Positions 41,173-49,475 of a DNA stretch of 64,000 bases are shown in pieces. Origin of the DNA: Butyricicoccus intestinisimiae. GTDB taxonomy: Bacteria > Bacillota > Clostridia > Oscillospirales > Butyricicoccaceae. The stretch covers positions 248,001 through 312,000 of the forward strand of contig NZ_JAHLQI010000003.1 of assembly GCF_018918345.1 (NCBI RefSeq), given 5' to 3'. Made by a program: the position numbers and the translations under genes. Each line of letters begins with the position of its first letter. Position 1 is the first letter of the stretch. The notes beneath the pieces are model-generated. The model had not been told where the DNA came from and ran no database searches. It saw nothing but the letters and a program-made list of their open reading frames with translations.

Positions 41173-43149
41173 ATGAGACACATGGAAACTGTCCGTCTGA
41201 CTACTAGCCAGGCGTGCATCCGCTTCCTGGAGAACCAGTATGTCAGCTACATCGACATGGACGGCAAGGAAGTAGAACAGAAGTTTATTCGCGGTATCTT
41301 CATGATCCCGGGCCACGGCAACTGCGTTGGCTACTGCAATGGTATTGAGCAGGAAATCAAGGACATGGAAGTATATCAGGGCAAGAACGAGCAGGGCATG
41401 GCTCTGGCAGCTGTTGCATTCTCTCGTCAGCTGCGCCGCAAGCAGGCATTTGTCTGCACTTCTTCTGTAGGTCCTGGCGCCTGCAACATGATCACCGCTG
41501 CTGCTACCGCAACTGCTAACAACATTCCGGTACTGCTGATGCCGGGCGACGTTTACGCTTCCCGTCAGCCGGACCCGGTACTGCAGCAGATGGAGCAGCC
41601 GCAGAACCTGACCATTTCCGCACACGACTCTTTCCAGGCTGTTGTTAAGTACTGGGGCCGTGTAAACCGTCCGGAGCAGATCATGACCGATATGATCTCT
41701 GCATTCCGCGTAATGACCGATCCGGGCAACTGCGGCGCTGTTGCTGTATCCATCCCGCAGGATGTACAGGGCGAAGCTTACGATTATCCGGTTGACTTCT
41801 TCAAGAAGCGCGTTTGGAACATCGAGCGCCGTCCGGCTACCAAGAAGGCAGCAAAGAAGGCAGCTGAAATCATCAAGTCCGCAAAGAAGCCGCTGCTGAT
41901 CTGCGGCGGCGGCGTTCGCTACGCTGAGGCTCACAAGGTATTCCGTGCATTCGCTGAAAAGTTCGGTATTGCTTTCGGCGAAACCCAGGCAGGTAAGTCC
42001 GCAATCGAGTGGACCCATCCGCTGTCTCTGGGCGGTCTGGGCATCACCGGTACCGAGTGCGCAAATGCTTTCGCACATGACTGTGACGTAGTTATCGGCG
42101 TTGGTACCCGTTACACCGACTTTACCACTGCTTCCAAGTGGCTGTACGACACTTCCGCTAAGTTCGTTAACATCAACCCGTCTGAGTTCCAGTGCCTGAA
42201 GATGGACGCTTATCCGGTTGTTGCTGACGCAAACGAGGCTCTGACCGCAATCAGCGCTGAGATCGACGCTCTGGGCGGCTACCACACCTCCGACGAGTAC
42301 GCTGCAGAAGTGAAGAGACTGCAGGATGCTTGGTGGGCTGACGTAGATCGCATGGATCACACCGAGTACGTTGACGCTGAGTCCTACGTTCCGGAAATCC
42401 AGGACGCAAACCGTCGCGCTGTTGAGCATTACATCGAGTCCATCGGCTCCAAGCTGACACAGACCGCTGCTCTGGGTTACATCAACACCCATATCGCTCC
42501 GGATTCCATCTGTGTTGGTGCAGCTGGTTCCCTGCCGGGCGACCTGCAGGCACTGTGGAGAGCTCCGGTTCCGAACACCTACCACTGCGAGTACGGTTAC
42601 TCCTGCATGGGTTACGAAGTTGCAGGCGCTTACGGCTGCAAGATCGCTTGCCCGGATCAGGAAGTATACGCAATGTGCGGCGACGGTTCCTTCGATATGC
42701 TGCACTCTGAGCTGATCGCTTCCATCCAGTATGGTTACAAGATCAACGTTTGCCTGTTTGATAACGCTGCTTACGGCTGCATCAACAACCTGCAGGTTGG
42801 CCAGGGCAACAAGTCCCGTACCACCGAGAAGAACATGCACATCCCGGGCACTCCGTACGATGGCTGCGATCTCGGTCCGGCAATGAACATCGACTACGCT
42901 GGCGTAGCAGAAGCTTACGGCTGCAAGGCTTACCGCGTAAAGACCATGGAAGAGCTGGCTGCTGCACTGGAAGACTCCAAGAAGCAGACCGTTTCTACCC
43001 TGATCGACATGAAGGTTCTGCCGAAGTCCATGTCCAAGGAATGGGAAGCTTGGTGGCGTGTAGGCGTTGCTTCTGTTTCCGAGAAGCCGGAAGTACAGGA
43101 AGCTTACAAGAAGCTGCAGGATCATCTGTACGAAGCTCGTCATTACTAA
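41173..43149 (+). CDS. iolD: 3D-(3,5/4)-trihydroxycyclohexane-1,2-dione hydrolase
   Basis: ThDP-dependent ring-opening enzyme that yields 5-deoxy-D-glucuronate. 658 residues. The N-terminal domain contains the cofactor Glu region (GKNEQGMALAAVAFSRQ) and SVGPGACNMITAAATA. The C-terminal ThDP motif is AMCGDGSFDMLHSELIASI followed by NVCLFDNAAYGCINNLQ. Codon use is strongly biased, like gapA, which suggests high expression. GAGGAGG lies upstream. The start is 101 bases after iolB without a terminator, so they are probably cotranscribed. A strong terminator follows. Confidence 0.95.
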   Translation: MRHMETVRLTTSQACIRFLENQYVSYIDMDGKEVEQKFIRGIFMIPGHGNCVGYCNGIEQEIKDMEVYQGKNEQGMALAAVAFSRQLRRKQAFVCTSSVGPGACNMITAAATATANNIPVLLMPGDVYASRQPDPVLQQMEQPQNLTISAHDSFQAVVKYWGRVNRPEQIMTDMISAFRVMTDPGNCGAVAVSIPQDVQGEAYDYPVDFFKKRVWNIERRPATKKAAKKAAEIIKSAKKPLLICGGGVRYAEAHKVFRAFAEKFGIAFGETQAGKSAIEWTHPLSLGGLGITGTECANAFAHDCDVVIGVGTRYTDFTTASKWLYDTSAKFVNINPSEFQCLKMDAYPVVADANEALTAISAEIDALGGYHTSDEYAAEVKRLQDAWWADVDRMDHTEYVDAESYVPEIQDANRRAVEHYIESIGSKLTQTAALGYINTHIAPDSICVGAAGSLPGDLQALWRAPVPNTYHCEYGYSCMGYEVAGAYGCKIACPDQEVYAMCGDGSFDMLHSELIASIQYGYKINVCLFDNAAYGCINNLQVGQGNKSRTTEKNMHIPGTPYDGCDLGPAMNIDYAGVAEAYGCKAYRVKTMEELAAALEDSKKQTVSTLIDMKVLPKSMSKEWEAWWRVGVASVSEKPEVQEAYKKLQDHLYEARHY

Positions 43150-43189
43150 TTCCCTGCGCATACTGCGCACAGAATTTTCTGACTGTTTA

Positions 43190-43226
43190 CAAGAGTCTGC
43201 CCTTCGGGGCGGGCTCTTGTTTTTTT
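43190..43226 (+). terminator. Terminator of iolB-iolD
   Basis: CAAGAG.CTGCCC stem with TTCG-type tetraloop and complement, followed by seven T residues. Confidence 0.9.
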
Positions 43227-43238
43227 GTGCCTTTGCAA

Positions 43239-43267
43239 TTGACTTCCCCTGTATCGGTGTTTATACT
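43239..43267 (+). promoter_or_regulatory. Promoter of the acyltransferase gene
   Basis: TTGACT (43239-43244), spacer 17, TATACT (43262-43267). Confidence 0.75.
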
Positions 43268-43308
43268 AAACATGATAGTCTAGATAATAGAGAATAGGAG
43301 CAAGCGAT

Positions 43309-44427
43309 ATGGATCGGACATTTTCAAGAGATGATACCAAATTGATGAAAGGCGCTGCAATCGTTTTGATGCTGATGCATCATCTGTGGGGCTTTCCCGG
43401 ACGCATTGCAGGCGGTGAGCTGTGGCATGTGCTGAGCATCTGCGGCGAAAGCTCTCTCACCTACTTCGGTTCTTTCGGAAAAATATGCGTTTCCTTTTTC
43501 TTTTTTCTCGGCGGCTACGGTGTATATCTCAGCACTCATTCCAAGCGATATGATTTAATCGCCAAGCTCAAGGGGCTGTATCTTTCATATTGGAAGGTCT
43601 TTGTGATTTTTATTCCCCTTGCGTTTTTCTTCTGTGCGCATCAGCCGACGTACTGCGATGAGGCGGAAATCTGCACACGATACGCCGAATTTTCCAGACA
43701 GGAATGCTTCAACAATTTTATCGGTTTTTCAACTTCCTACAACCGTGAGTGGTGGTTTTTGAACAGTTATATCTGTGCATTGATTTTGTATCCGGTCATT
43801 GACCGCATTGTCCGCCGGCATTCTACGCTGTTCAACATCTGGGCGGTTATCATTGGCACCATTCTCATCACCAATGTGTTCCCCGCCATCGGCGAGTTAG
43901 AGGTGCTCGGCACACTCAACGACAACTATCTGTATCATGCCTTTTTCCTGCTGTCCGCACCGTATACCGCTTGTTTTTGGATGGGCGCCGTCTTTGCAAA
44001 AGGAAATCTGTTGATACAATTGCAGGACGCTTTGCGCCGAAACAATCTGCTCCATCCGGTTCTTGATGTTTTTTTCATCGGCGTCATCATTCAGCTGCGC
44101 TCTCGTCTGACGGAACAGACGCCGGATGTGATTTATGTGCCGTTTCTCATTCTATTCTTGCTGGATTTGCTGCGCTATATACGGCCGCTCCGCTGGCTGC
44201 TCCTGCGCATCGGCAAGGAAAGCACCAGCATGTGGCTCATTCATCCGTTTTTTTGCTACTACTTCTACCCTGTTGTAAAAATAGTCGTTGCGCCGCGCTG
44301 GGGTGTTCTATGTCTGTTTGTTTTGCTTGCGCTGTCCTATATCGCCGCGCGGCTCGTCCGGCTGTTTTGGCAGGGCGTCGGCAGCATTGTCCGGCGCACG
44401 CGATCGGCATTTCTTAAACTTTCTTAA
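43309..44427 (+). CDS. Acyltransferase family 3 membrane protein
   Basis: 372 residues, about ten transmembrane helices. The start (MDRTFSRDDTKLMKGAAIVLMLMHHLWGFP) carries the conserved His of the family, and the LSYWKVFVIFIPLAFF and STSYNREWWFLNSYICALILYPVIDR segments are typical of O-acyltransferases that modify cell-surface polysaccharides. AATAGGAG precedes the start. Function is assigned to class only. The next gene is a polysaccharide deacetylase, so the pair may remodel cell-wall sugars. Confidence 0.85.
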   Translation: MDRTFSRDDTKLMKGAAIVLMLMHHLWGFPGRIAGGELWHVLSICGESSLTYFGSFGKICVSFFFFLGGYGVYLSTHSKRYDLIAKLKGLYLSYWKVFVIFIPLAFFFCAHQPTYCDEAEICTRYAEFSRQECFNNFIGFSTSYNREWWFLNSYICALILYPVIDRIVRRHSTLFNIWAVIIGTILITNVFPAIGELEVLGTLNDNYLYHAFFLLSAPYTACFWMGAVFAKGNLLIQLQDALRRNNLLHPVLDVFFIGVIIQLRSRLTEQTPDVIYVPFLILFLLDLLRYIRPLRWLLLRIGKESTSMWLIHPFFCYYFYPVVKIVVAPRWGVLCLFVLLALSYIAARLVRLFWQGVGSIVRRTRSAFLKLS

Positions 44428-44524
44428 TCTTTGAGAAAACCTCTTTTCTCTCTTCCTTTTTTATACTATACTGTATTATGATGTGTATATATTTTTATGG
44501 ACAAACGAAAAAGAGGCGTAAAAA

Positions 44525-45484
44525 ATGACAAAATGGAAGAAACGATTGATTCTCTCCGGCATTGCCGCCATGTTATGTGCGGCGATACTGACAGGCTGCG
44601 GTACATCCAACAGCCAAAGTTCCGGTAAAGATACGGGCGGCAGCGCGCAGTCCACTTCTGCGGATGCAGGCAGTGCAGAGCAGGCAGCGGAACAACAAAA
44701 GAAAGTAGAAGAACAGAAGAAAAAGGAAGAACAGGAGCAAGCCGCCAAAATTCCGAAAGGCGACAAATACATCGCTCTGACCTTTGATGACGGACCGACC
44801 GGCAACGAAGGCGGCCGCACGGAGCGGCTGCTCGACGGCTTGAAACAGCGCAATGCGCATGCAACCTTCTTTCTGTGCGGCTACCGCGTCAAAGACTTCA
44901 ATTCCATGATGAAGCGATACTTAGCCGAAGGCCATGAGGTCGGCAATCACACGATGGATCACCGGCTGGCGCATGAGGTTTCCGATGGCGATTACGAGCA
45001 GGTTTCTTCCAACAACGACCTGATTCAGTCGTATACCGGTCAAAAACCGACGCTGTTCCGTCCGTGCGGCGGCGAGTACAACGACAGCGTGCAGGCGTCC
45101 ATGAAGCAGCTCGGCATGCCGCTGATTCTGTGGGATGTTGATACCTTGGATTGGAAATACCGCGACGCAGCTTCTGTCAAGCAGCACATTCTGGACGGCG
45201 CGCAGGACGGCGCAATCGTTTTGGAGCATGATTTATATGAAACAACCGTAGAAGGCGTTCTCGCCGCGATTGACGAACTGCAGCAGCAGGGCTACGCATT
45301 TGTCACCGTATCGGAACTGGCAAAAATCAAAGGCGTTACACTGGAGCCCGGTCAGGTATATACCGGTTTCACGGATGAGGATTTGGGACTGACCGCAGAG
45401 ACCGATGCGGCAGCAAACAGCGAAAGCACGGAAAGCACCGACAGCACCGCAAACACCCAAGCATCCGACAGCACATCCAACTAA
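44525..45484 (+). CDS. Lipoprotein polysaccharide deacetylase (CE4 family)
   Basis: 319 residues. Signal peptide with lipobox (MTKWKKRLILSGIAAMLCAAILTGC), a Glu/Lys/Gln-rich linker, then the NodB domain. Motif 1 is ALTFDDGPTG (catalytic base Asp and metal Asp), motif 2 is GNHTMDH (metal His pair), motif 3 is FRPCGGEYND, and the C-terminal catalytic His is in GAIVLEHDLYETT. Ser/Thr/Asn-rich tail. Likely removes N-acetyl groups from peptidoglycan or related polymer and so alters lysozyme sensitivity. Confidence 0.93.
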   Translation: MTKWKKRLILSGIAAMLCAAILTGCGTSNSQSSGKDTGGSAQSTSADAGSAEQAAEQQKKVEEQKKKEEQEQAAKIPKGDKYIALTFDDGPTGNEGGRTERLLDGLKQRNAHATFFLCGYRVKDFNSMMKRYLAEGHEVGNHTMDHRLAHEVSDGDYEQVSSNNDLIQSYTGQKPTLFRPCGGEYNDSVQASMKQLGMPLILWDVDTLDWKYRDAASVKQHILDGAQDGAIVLEHDLYETTVEGVLAAIDELQQQGYAFVTVSELAKIKGVTLEPGQVYTGFTDEDLGLTAETDAAANSESTESTDSTANTQASDSTSN

Positions 45485-45491
45485 ACAGATA

Positions 45492-45523
45492 GAAAAAAAG
45501 CACTCCGCGGAGTGCTTTTTTGA
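45492..45523 (+). terminator. Terminator of the deacetylase gene
   Basis: AAAAAGCACTCCGCGGAGTGCTTTTT palindrome region, 13-bp arms with no real loop beyond CCGCGG; T tract on both sides. Confidence 0.85.
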
Positions 45524-45558
45524 TGGAAAAGTTATCTGCCAAGAAAAACAAACGGCAA

Positions 45559-45857
45559 TGCCCTCTCTGTCGCTGCGCGTAAAAGCTAAAAATTCGCTCC
45601 GACTTCTCGGCTCTCCCTTCGGGAGAGCTGGCATTTGCGAAGCAAATGACTGAGAGGGCAGCACGCTAACAGGTTCGTATTAGGGCAAATTTGAGAAGCT
45701 ATGTCAGCTGGCAAATGCCCTCTCTGTCGCTGCGCGACATCTCTCCCAGAGGGAGAGACAAGTTTGGTCTGCGCGTAAAAGTAAAACTTCGCTCCGGCTT
45801 CTCGGCTCTCCCTTCGGGAGAGCTGGCATTTGCAAGCAAATGACTGAGAGGGCACAA
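45559..45857 (+). repeat. Palindromic repeat block 4
   Basis: Modules GCCCTCTCTGTCGCTGCGC, GGCTCTCCC/GGGAGAGC with GCATTTGC/GCAAATG twice, and TGTCGC/GCGACA with TCTCCC/GGGAGA. The CTTCCTC hairpin module is missing. Plus orientation. Confidence 0.88.
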
Positions 45858-45879
45858 ATTACGCTATCCAAACACACGC

Positions 45880-45911
45880 AAAAAGAGGCTCCTCAAGCGA
45901 GGAGCCTCTTC
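45880..45911 (-). terminator. Terminator of the second symporter
   Basis: AAGAGGCTCCTC/GAGGAGCCTCTT stem with AAGC loop; TTTTTG follows on the minus strand. Confidence 0.88.
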
Positions 45912-45949
45912 GTACTTCCGAGAACGATATTAGCGGATGTAAGCTTCTC

Positions 45950-47575
45950 TTAGCCGAGTACCAGCGGGGAGAAGATGATGTACATAACAACTACTACCAG
46001 AGCACCAGCGGTAGCCCAGATCTTGCCGGTCTTCCACGGAGTCATCTCGATCTGCGGTACGTTCGGCATCTCGAACTCTTCCTTTGCCGGAGCGAACTTT
46101 GCAACTGCAAAGTAGATAATGCACTGAACAACGAAGCATACGAATACCCAGTACAGGTAGTGCATCTTGTTAAATACGGTGAAGTAACCGATAGCGTACA
46201 GAACGATATGTACCGGAACGCCGATCTTCGGAGCCAGCGGGGATACCTTCTTGTTCAGCATACCGAACAGTACTGCGCACAGGATCGGCATGGAGAACAG
46301 ACCCCAGCACTGGTTGATGAAGTTCATGATACCGGAACCGAAGTACATGATAAACGGGGAAATGATGATGCCCAGAATACCAAATACCAAGCCAAAGATC
46401 TGACCAACCTTTACTACCTTCTTTGCATCTGCATCCTTGCCCCAGATCGGCTTCCAGATATCCAGAGAGAAGATCGTAGAGGAAGAATTCAGTACAGAGT
46501 TGAAGGAAGACAGGATTGCGCCGAACATAACGGCTGCGAAGAAGCCCATGAGCGGCTTCGGCATAACGTGCATAACCAGCATCGGATAAGCAGCATCGCC
46601 GTCAAACTTTGCACCGGAACCTACAGTCAGAACGCCGCCCTGCATCAGCTGGTAAGCAATGACGCCCGGGATTACAATTACAAATACGTCCAAGCACTTG
46701 AAGAAGCCAGCCCAGATAGCACCCTTCTGTGCTTCTGCCAGGTTCTTAGCGCCCAGGGAACGCTGAATGATAGACTGGTTGGTGGACCAGTAGAACATGT
46801 TGTTTACAAACATACCGGTGAACAGCAGCGGCCACGGAATGTACGGAGCCATTGCGTTCGGAGCGGACCAAGCATTCATCTTTTCCGGGGTAGCGGTTGC
46901 GAAGTGCTTGATACCTTCGAGGAATCCGCCGCCGTCCAGCTGACCCAGAGCGACGAAGCCGAGGATCGGAACCATGAAGCCGCCGATCAGAAGACCAACG
47001 CCGTTGATGGTGTCAGAGTAAGCAACTGCCTTCAGACCGCCGAATACGGAGTATGCCATACCGATCAGACCGGTAGCAACACATACAATCGCAATTGCAG
47101 CGAAGTAGCTTATACCGAAAAGCTCCTGAATGCCGAAGATCTTCTCCAGTGCTACAGAACCAGAGTACAGGATGGTCGGCAGCATGGTAACAACGTAAGC
47201 GAACAGGAACATGATAGAGAACATGTTCTTGGTTGCCTCATCGTAACGCATCTTGTAGAACTGCGGAATCGTTGCGATGTTGCCCTTCAGGAATCTCGGC
47301 AGCAGAACGAATGCCAGAATAATCAGTGCGAATGCGGAGGTAGCTTCCCAAGCCATGGTTGCCATGGAACCAGAGAAAGCCTGACCGTTTGTGCCGACCA
47401 GCTGCTCTGCGGACAGGTTGGTCATCATCAGGGAACCTGCGATAACGATGCCCGGCAAGCTGTGGCCTGCAACGAAGTAGCCTTCCTCAGTATCCAGCTT
47501 CTCGTCACGCGTCTTGTACGCGGACAGGATAGCTACGAACACTGTAAAGGCGACAAACTCAATTACAGTTAACAT
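45950..47575 (-). CDS. Sodium:solute symporter (SSS family), second paralogue
   Basis: 541 residues with the same fold and many of the same segments as the symporter at 30390: SLPGIVIAGSLMMTNLSAEQLVGTNGQ, FGGLKAVAYSDTINGVGLLIGGF, SFNSVLNSSSTIFSLD. Codon use is biased (high expression). It is monocistronic, with an excellent promoter and terminator. Substrate unknown. The nearby TIM-barrel isomerase and the Gfo/Idh/MocA enzyme suggest a second cyclitol or sugar-acid, but inositol itself cannot be excluded. Confidence 0.85.
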   Translation of the reverse strand: MLTVIEFVAFTVFVAILSAYKTRDEKLDTEEGYFVAGHSLPGIVIAGSLMMTNLSAEQLVGTNGQAFSGSMATMAWEATSAFALIILAFVLLPRFLKGNIATIPQFYKMRYDEATKNMFSIMFLFAYVVTMLPTILYSGSVALEKIFGIQELFGISYFAAIAIVCVATGLIGMAYSVFGGLKAVAYSDTINGVGLLIGGFMVPILGFVALGQLDGGGFLEGIKHFATATPEKMNAWSAPNAMAPYIPWPLLFTGMFVNNMFYWSTNQSIIQRSLGAKNLAEAQKGAIWAGFFKCLDVFVIVIPGVIAYQLMQGGVLTVGSGAKFDGDAAYPMLVMHVMPKPLMGFFAAVMFGAILSSFNSVLNSSSTIFSLDIWKPIWGKDADAKKVVKVGQIFGLVFGILGIIISPFIMYFGSGIMNFINQCWGLFSMPILCAVLFGMLNKKVSPLAPKIGVPVHIVLYAIGYFTVFNKMHYLYWVFVCFVVQCIIYFAVAKFAPAKEEFEMPNVPQIEMTPWKTGKIWATAGALVVVVMYIIFSPLVLG

Positions 47576-47693
47576 AACTTTTATTCTCCTTTTTCTAAAC
47601 TCTCTCCACGCCTTTCGTCATGGTGTCCCGGAATCACCCCAAAGGCGCAAAATCAGCTGTTTCTAAAAGAACTCAGCTGTATTTCCATGTATG

Positions 47694-47722
47694 ATTATAG
47701 CAGACGTCTTGACCTTTCTCAA
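47694..47722 (-). promoter_or_regulatory. Promoter of the second symporter
   Basis: Minus strand: TTGAGA (47717-47722), spacer 17, perfect TATAAT (47694-47699). The spacer contains the palindrome AGACGTCT. Confidence 0.72.
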
Positions 47723-48282
47723 CCCTGACCGGCAAACTTAGTGTTAAAAATTTCGAAACAATTTTTGGTTGTTTTTCACAAAAACAGCCGGTGGATTTTT
47801 TTCATCAGCGCCAAAACATTTTCAAAGTCGGTCAAATGTTACCAATCCAAACGTCCGTTTTTCACGTCCTTGCTCAATTTCTGTAGCGATCTTGCGAAAA
47901 AATGCGCTTTCTTTGGAAAGACGCACACGTGTCAAATATTAGACGTGTTCCATGCAAAACCAATATAATTATGCAGTTTACGCCGTATATTTTGCATAAT
48001 TATTCTTTATTTTCCATTTATTCGCAGAGCAAAAACGGTGTATCAAGGCGAAAGAACTGCTACATTCTCCTGAAAATGCAGCAGTTCTTTCATCATACAA
48101 CAACAAAAGGGAAATTTTGACTTGCAAGAATACAGGCATATATCGGCTCCTGAATTCCGATGTGTTTCTGCCTGAGGTTCTGAACTCCTTCCGCACAAAC
48201 CATGTGGTCTATACGTCTTGCGTTACAAAGTATACCATATTCTTTTTCTGTCGGCAAGGGCATATATCAACTTTTCATGAGC
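47723..48282. other. 560-bp AT-rich intergenic region with hairpin and inverted repeat
   Basis: No convincing protein. Contains a 10-bp inverted repeat TAATTATGCA (47966-47975) / TGCATAATTA (47993-48002). It also has a strong hairpin at 48051-48090, with AAAGAACTGCT..CATT arms and one mismatch. The hairpin may be a terminator of a small RNA or a regulatory structure. A minus-strand frame of 72 codons (47978-48196) lacks a ribosome site. Confidence 0.45.
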
Positions 48283-48320
48283 AAAAAAGATCCCCGCGGG
48301 CACATGCCCGCGGGGATACC
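48283..48320 (-). terminator. Terminator of the TIM-barrel isomerase gene
   Basis: ATCCCCGCGGGC/GCCCGCGGGGAT stem, ACAT loop; CTTTTTTG follows on the minus strand. Confidence 0.9.
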
Positions 48321-48350
48321 ATATCCGTATAGAGTAGGATAGAATGATGC

Positions 48351-49271
48351 TTACTTGCCCAGCAGCTCGCGCTCGATGATCTCGCGTGCTTCCGGTGCCT
48401 GCTTCTCCATCTTCTCCGGGAAGCCGAAGTAGGATACACAAGCGATGTTGTCGCCGCCAACCTTCGGAGCGTCAGCCTTCAGCTGCTTGTTTGCGAAGTC
48501 CATCTCACGCAGGGTCTCGAAGATGCCCGGGAAGTCAACCTCGCCCTCACCCATAGCGGTGTGCTGATGGATGGTAACGTCAGCTCTGCCGCGCTGGTTC
48601 AGCCAAGGCGGATTCAGGATGTAACGGCAGTCCTTGGTCTGGTTGTAGGTGTCTGCAAACAGAACGTGGGTCAGCTCGTCGCCAGCGTACTTCAGCATGT
48701 GGCGAACGTCGCCCTTGCCCTGATCGTAGAAGAAGCCATGGGATGCAGAGTATACATAGCCCAGGTTCTTGGAACGGAAGGACTTAACCAGATCGCAAGC
48801 CTCGTCGTTGAGCTCGCAGAAGTCATACGGATGAGACTGAACCTCAACACGCAGGCCTTCGCGCTCGATGATCGGCAGCAGCTCTTCCATAGAACGGAAC
48901 CACATGCCATTGCAGATTTCCTGCTGGTTCGGATCGCCGGAGAATTCGGTGTTGATAACCGGTACGCCCATGTTTACTGCGATCTCGATGATCTTCTTCC
49001 AGTTTGCAACAGCGTGCTGACGCTGCTCCTCGGTCGGGCCGCTCCAGCGGTATACTACGATGAAGGAAGAGATCTCTACGCCGGTCTCCTTGAGAGCCTG
49101 GCGATACTCTGCCTCACATTCCTTGGAGAACAGCGGGTGCTTGTAGAACGGGTTGATGCGCGGATGCGGAGACTGCTCGATGTACTTGTAGCCCCAATCA
49201 GCTACCTTATGTACCATGGTGTTGATGTCGTACTGCTTCGCAAGAACGTCAACGTCAAAAGCAATTTTCAT
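48351..49271 (-). CDS. Sugar-phosphate isomerase/epimerase-type TIM barrel (IolH/IolI/IolO-like)
   Basis: 306 residues of the xylose-isomerase-like AP endonuclease superfamily. MKIAFDVDVLAKQYDINTMVHKVADWGYKYIEQSPHPRI opens the barrel; the metal-binding region shows INTEFSGDP (Glu), RVEVQSHPYDF (Glu/His), YVYSASHGFFYDQG (His) and the C-terminal HQHTAMGEGEVDF. This metal pattern fits isomerases or epimerases of keto-inositols and keto-sugars. It cannot be assigned to IolI, IolH or IolO from sequence by eye. Divergent from an AraC-type regulator with a palindrome in the promoter spacer. Monocistronic. Confidence 0.8.
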   Translation of the reverse strand: MKIAFDVDVLAKQYDINTMVHKVADWGYKYIEQSPHPRINPFYKHPLFSKECEAEYRQALKETGVEISSFIVVYRWSGPTEEQRQHAVANWKKIIEIAVNMGVPVINTEFSGDPNQQEICNGMWFRSMEELLPIIEREGLRVEVQSHPYDFCELNDEACDLVKSFRSKNLGYVYSASHGFFYDQGKGDVRHMLKYAGDELTHVLFADTYNQTKDCRYILNPPWLNQRGRADVTIHQHTAMGEGEVDFPGIFETLREMDFANKQLKADAPKVGGDNIACVSYFGFPEKMEKQAPEAREIIERELLGK

Positions 49272-49339
49272 GTTGTGTTTCCTCCTCTAAAATTCCCTGG
49301 TGTGCCGCCTGTCAGGGGCGGTTCCCTGTTGTTGCCCCT

Positions 49340-49369
49340 ATTATACCGTATGGGAGACCCGTCTCACAA
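49340..49369 (-). promoter_or_regulatory. Promoter of the TIM-barrel isomerase with operator-like palindrome
   Basis: Minus strand: TTGTGA (49364-49369), spacer 18, perfect TATAAT (49340-49345). GAGAC-GG-GTCTC (49354-49365) lies inside the spacer. Confidence 0.65.
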
Positions 49370-49475
49370 TGATACAATTTGCGGACTTCCTGATAAATCC
49401 TGCTATTTTTCAGTAACCTTCTCTTGATTTCTTTTCTCCGTGCTGATACCATAAATACCAAGGAGGGGTTTTGTC

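Noticed and set aside
41098-43170. A 690-codon minus-strand ORF covering iolD
   Set aside because: It is the complement of iolD, whose strong codon bias removes stop codons on the opposite strand. Its composition (Cys/His/Val-rich) is not protein-like.
47978-48196. 72-codon minus-strand ORF in the gene-free region near 48 kb
   Set aside because: No ribosome site and it runs through the hairpin at 48051-48090.
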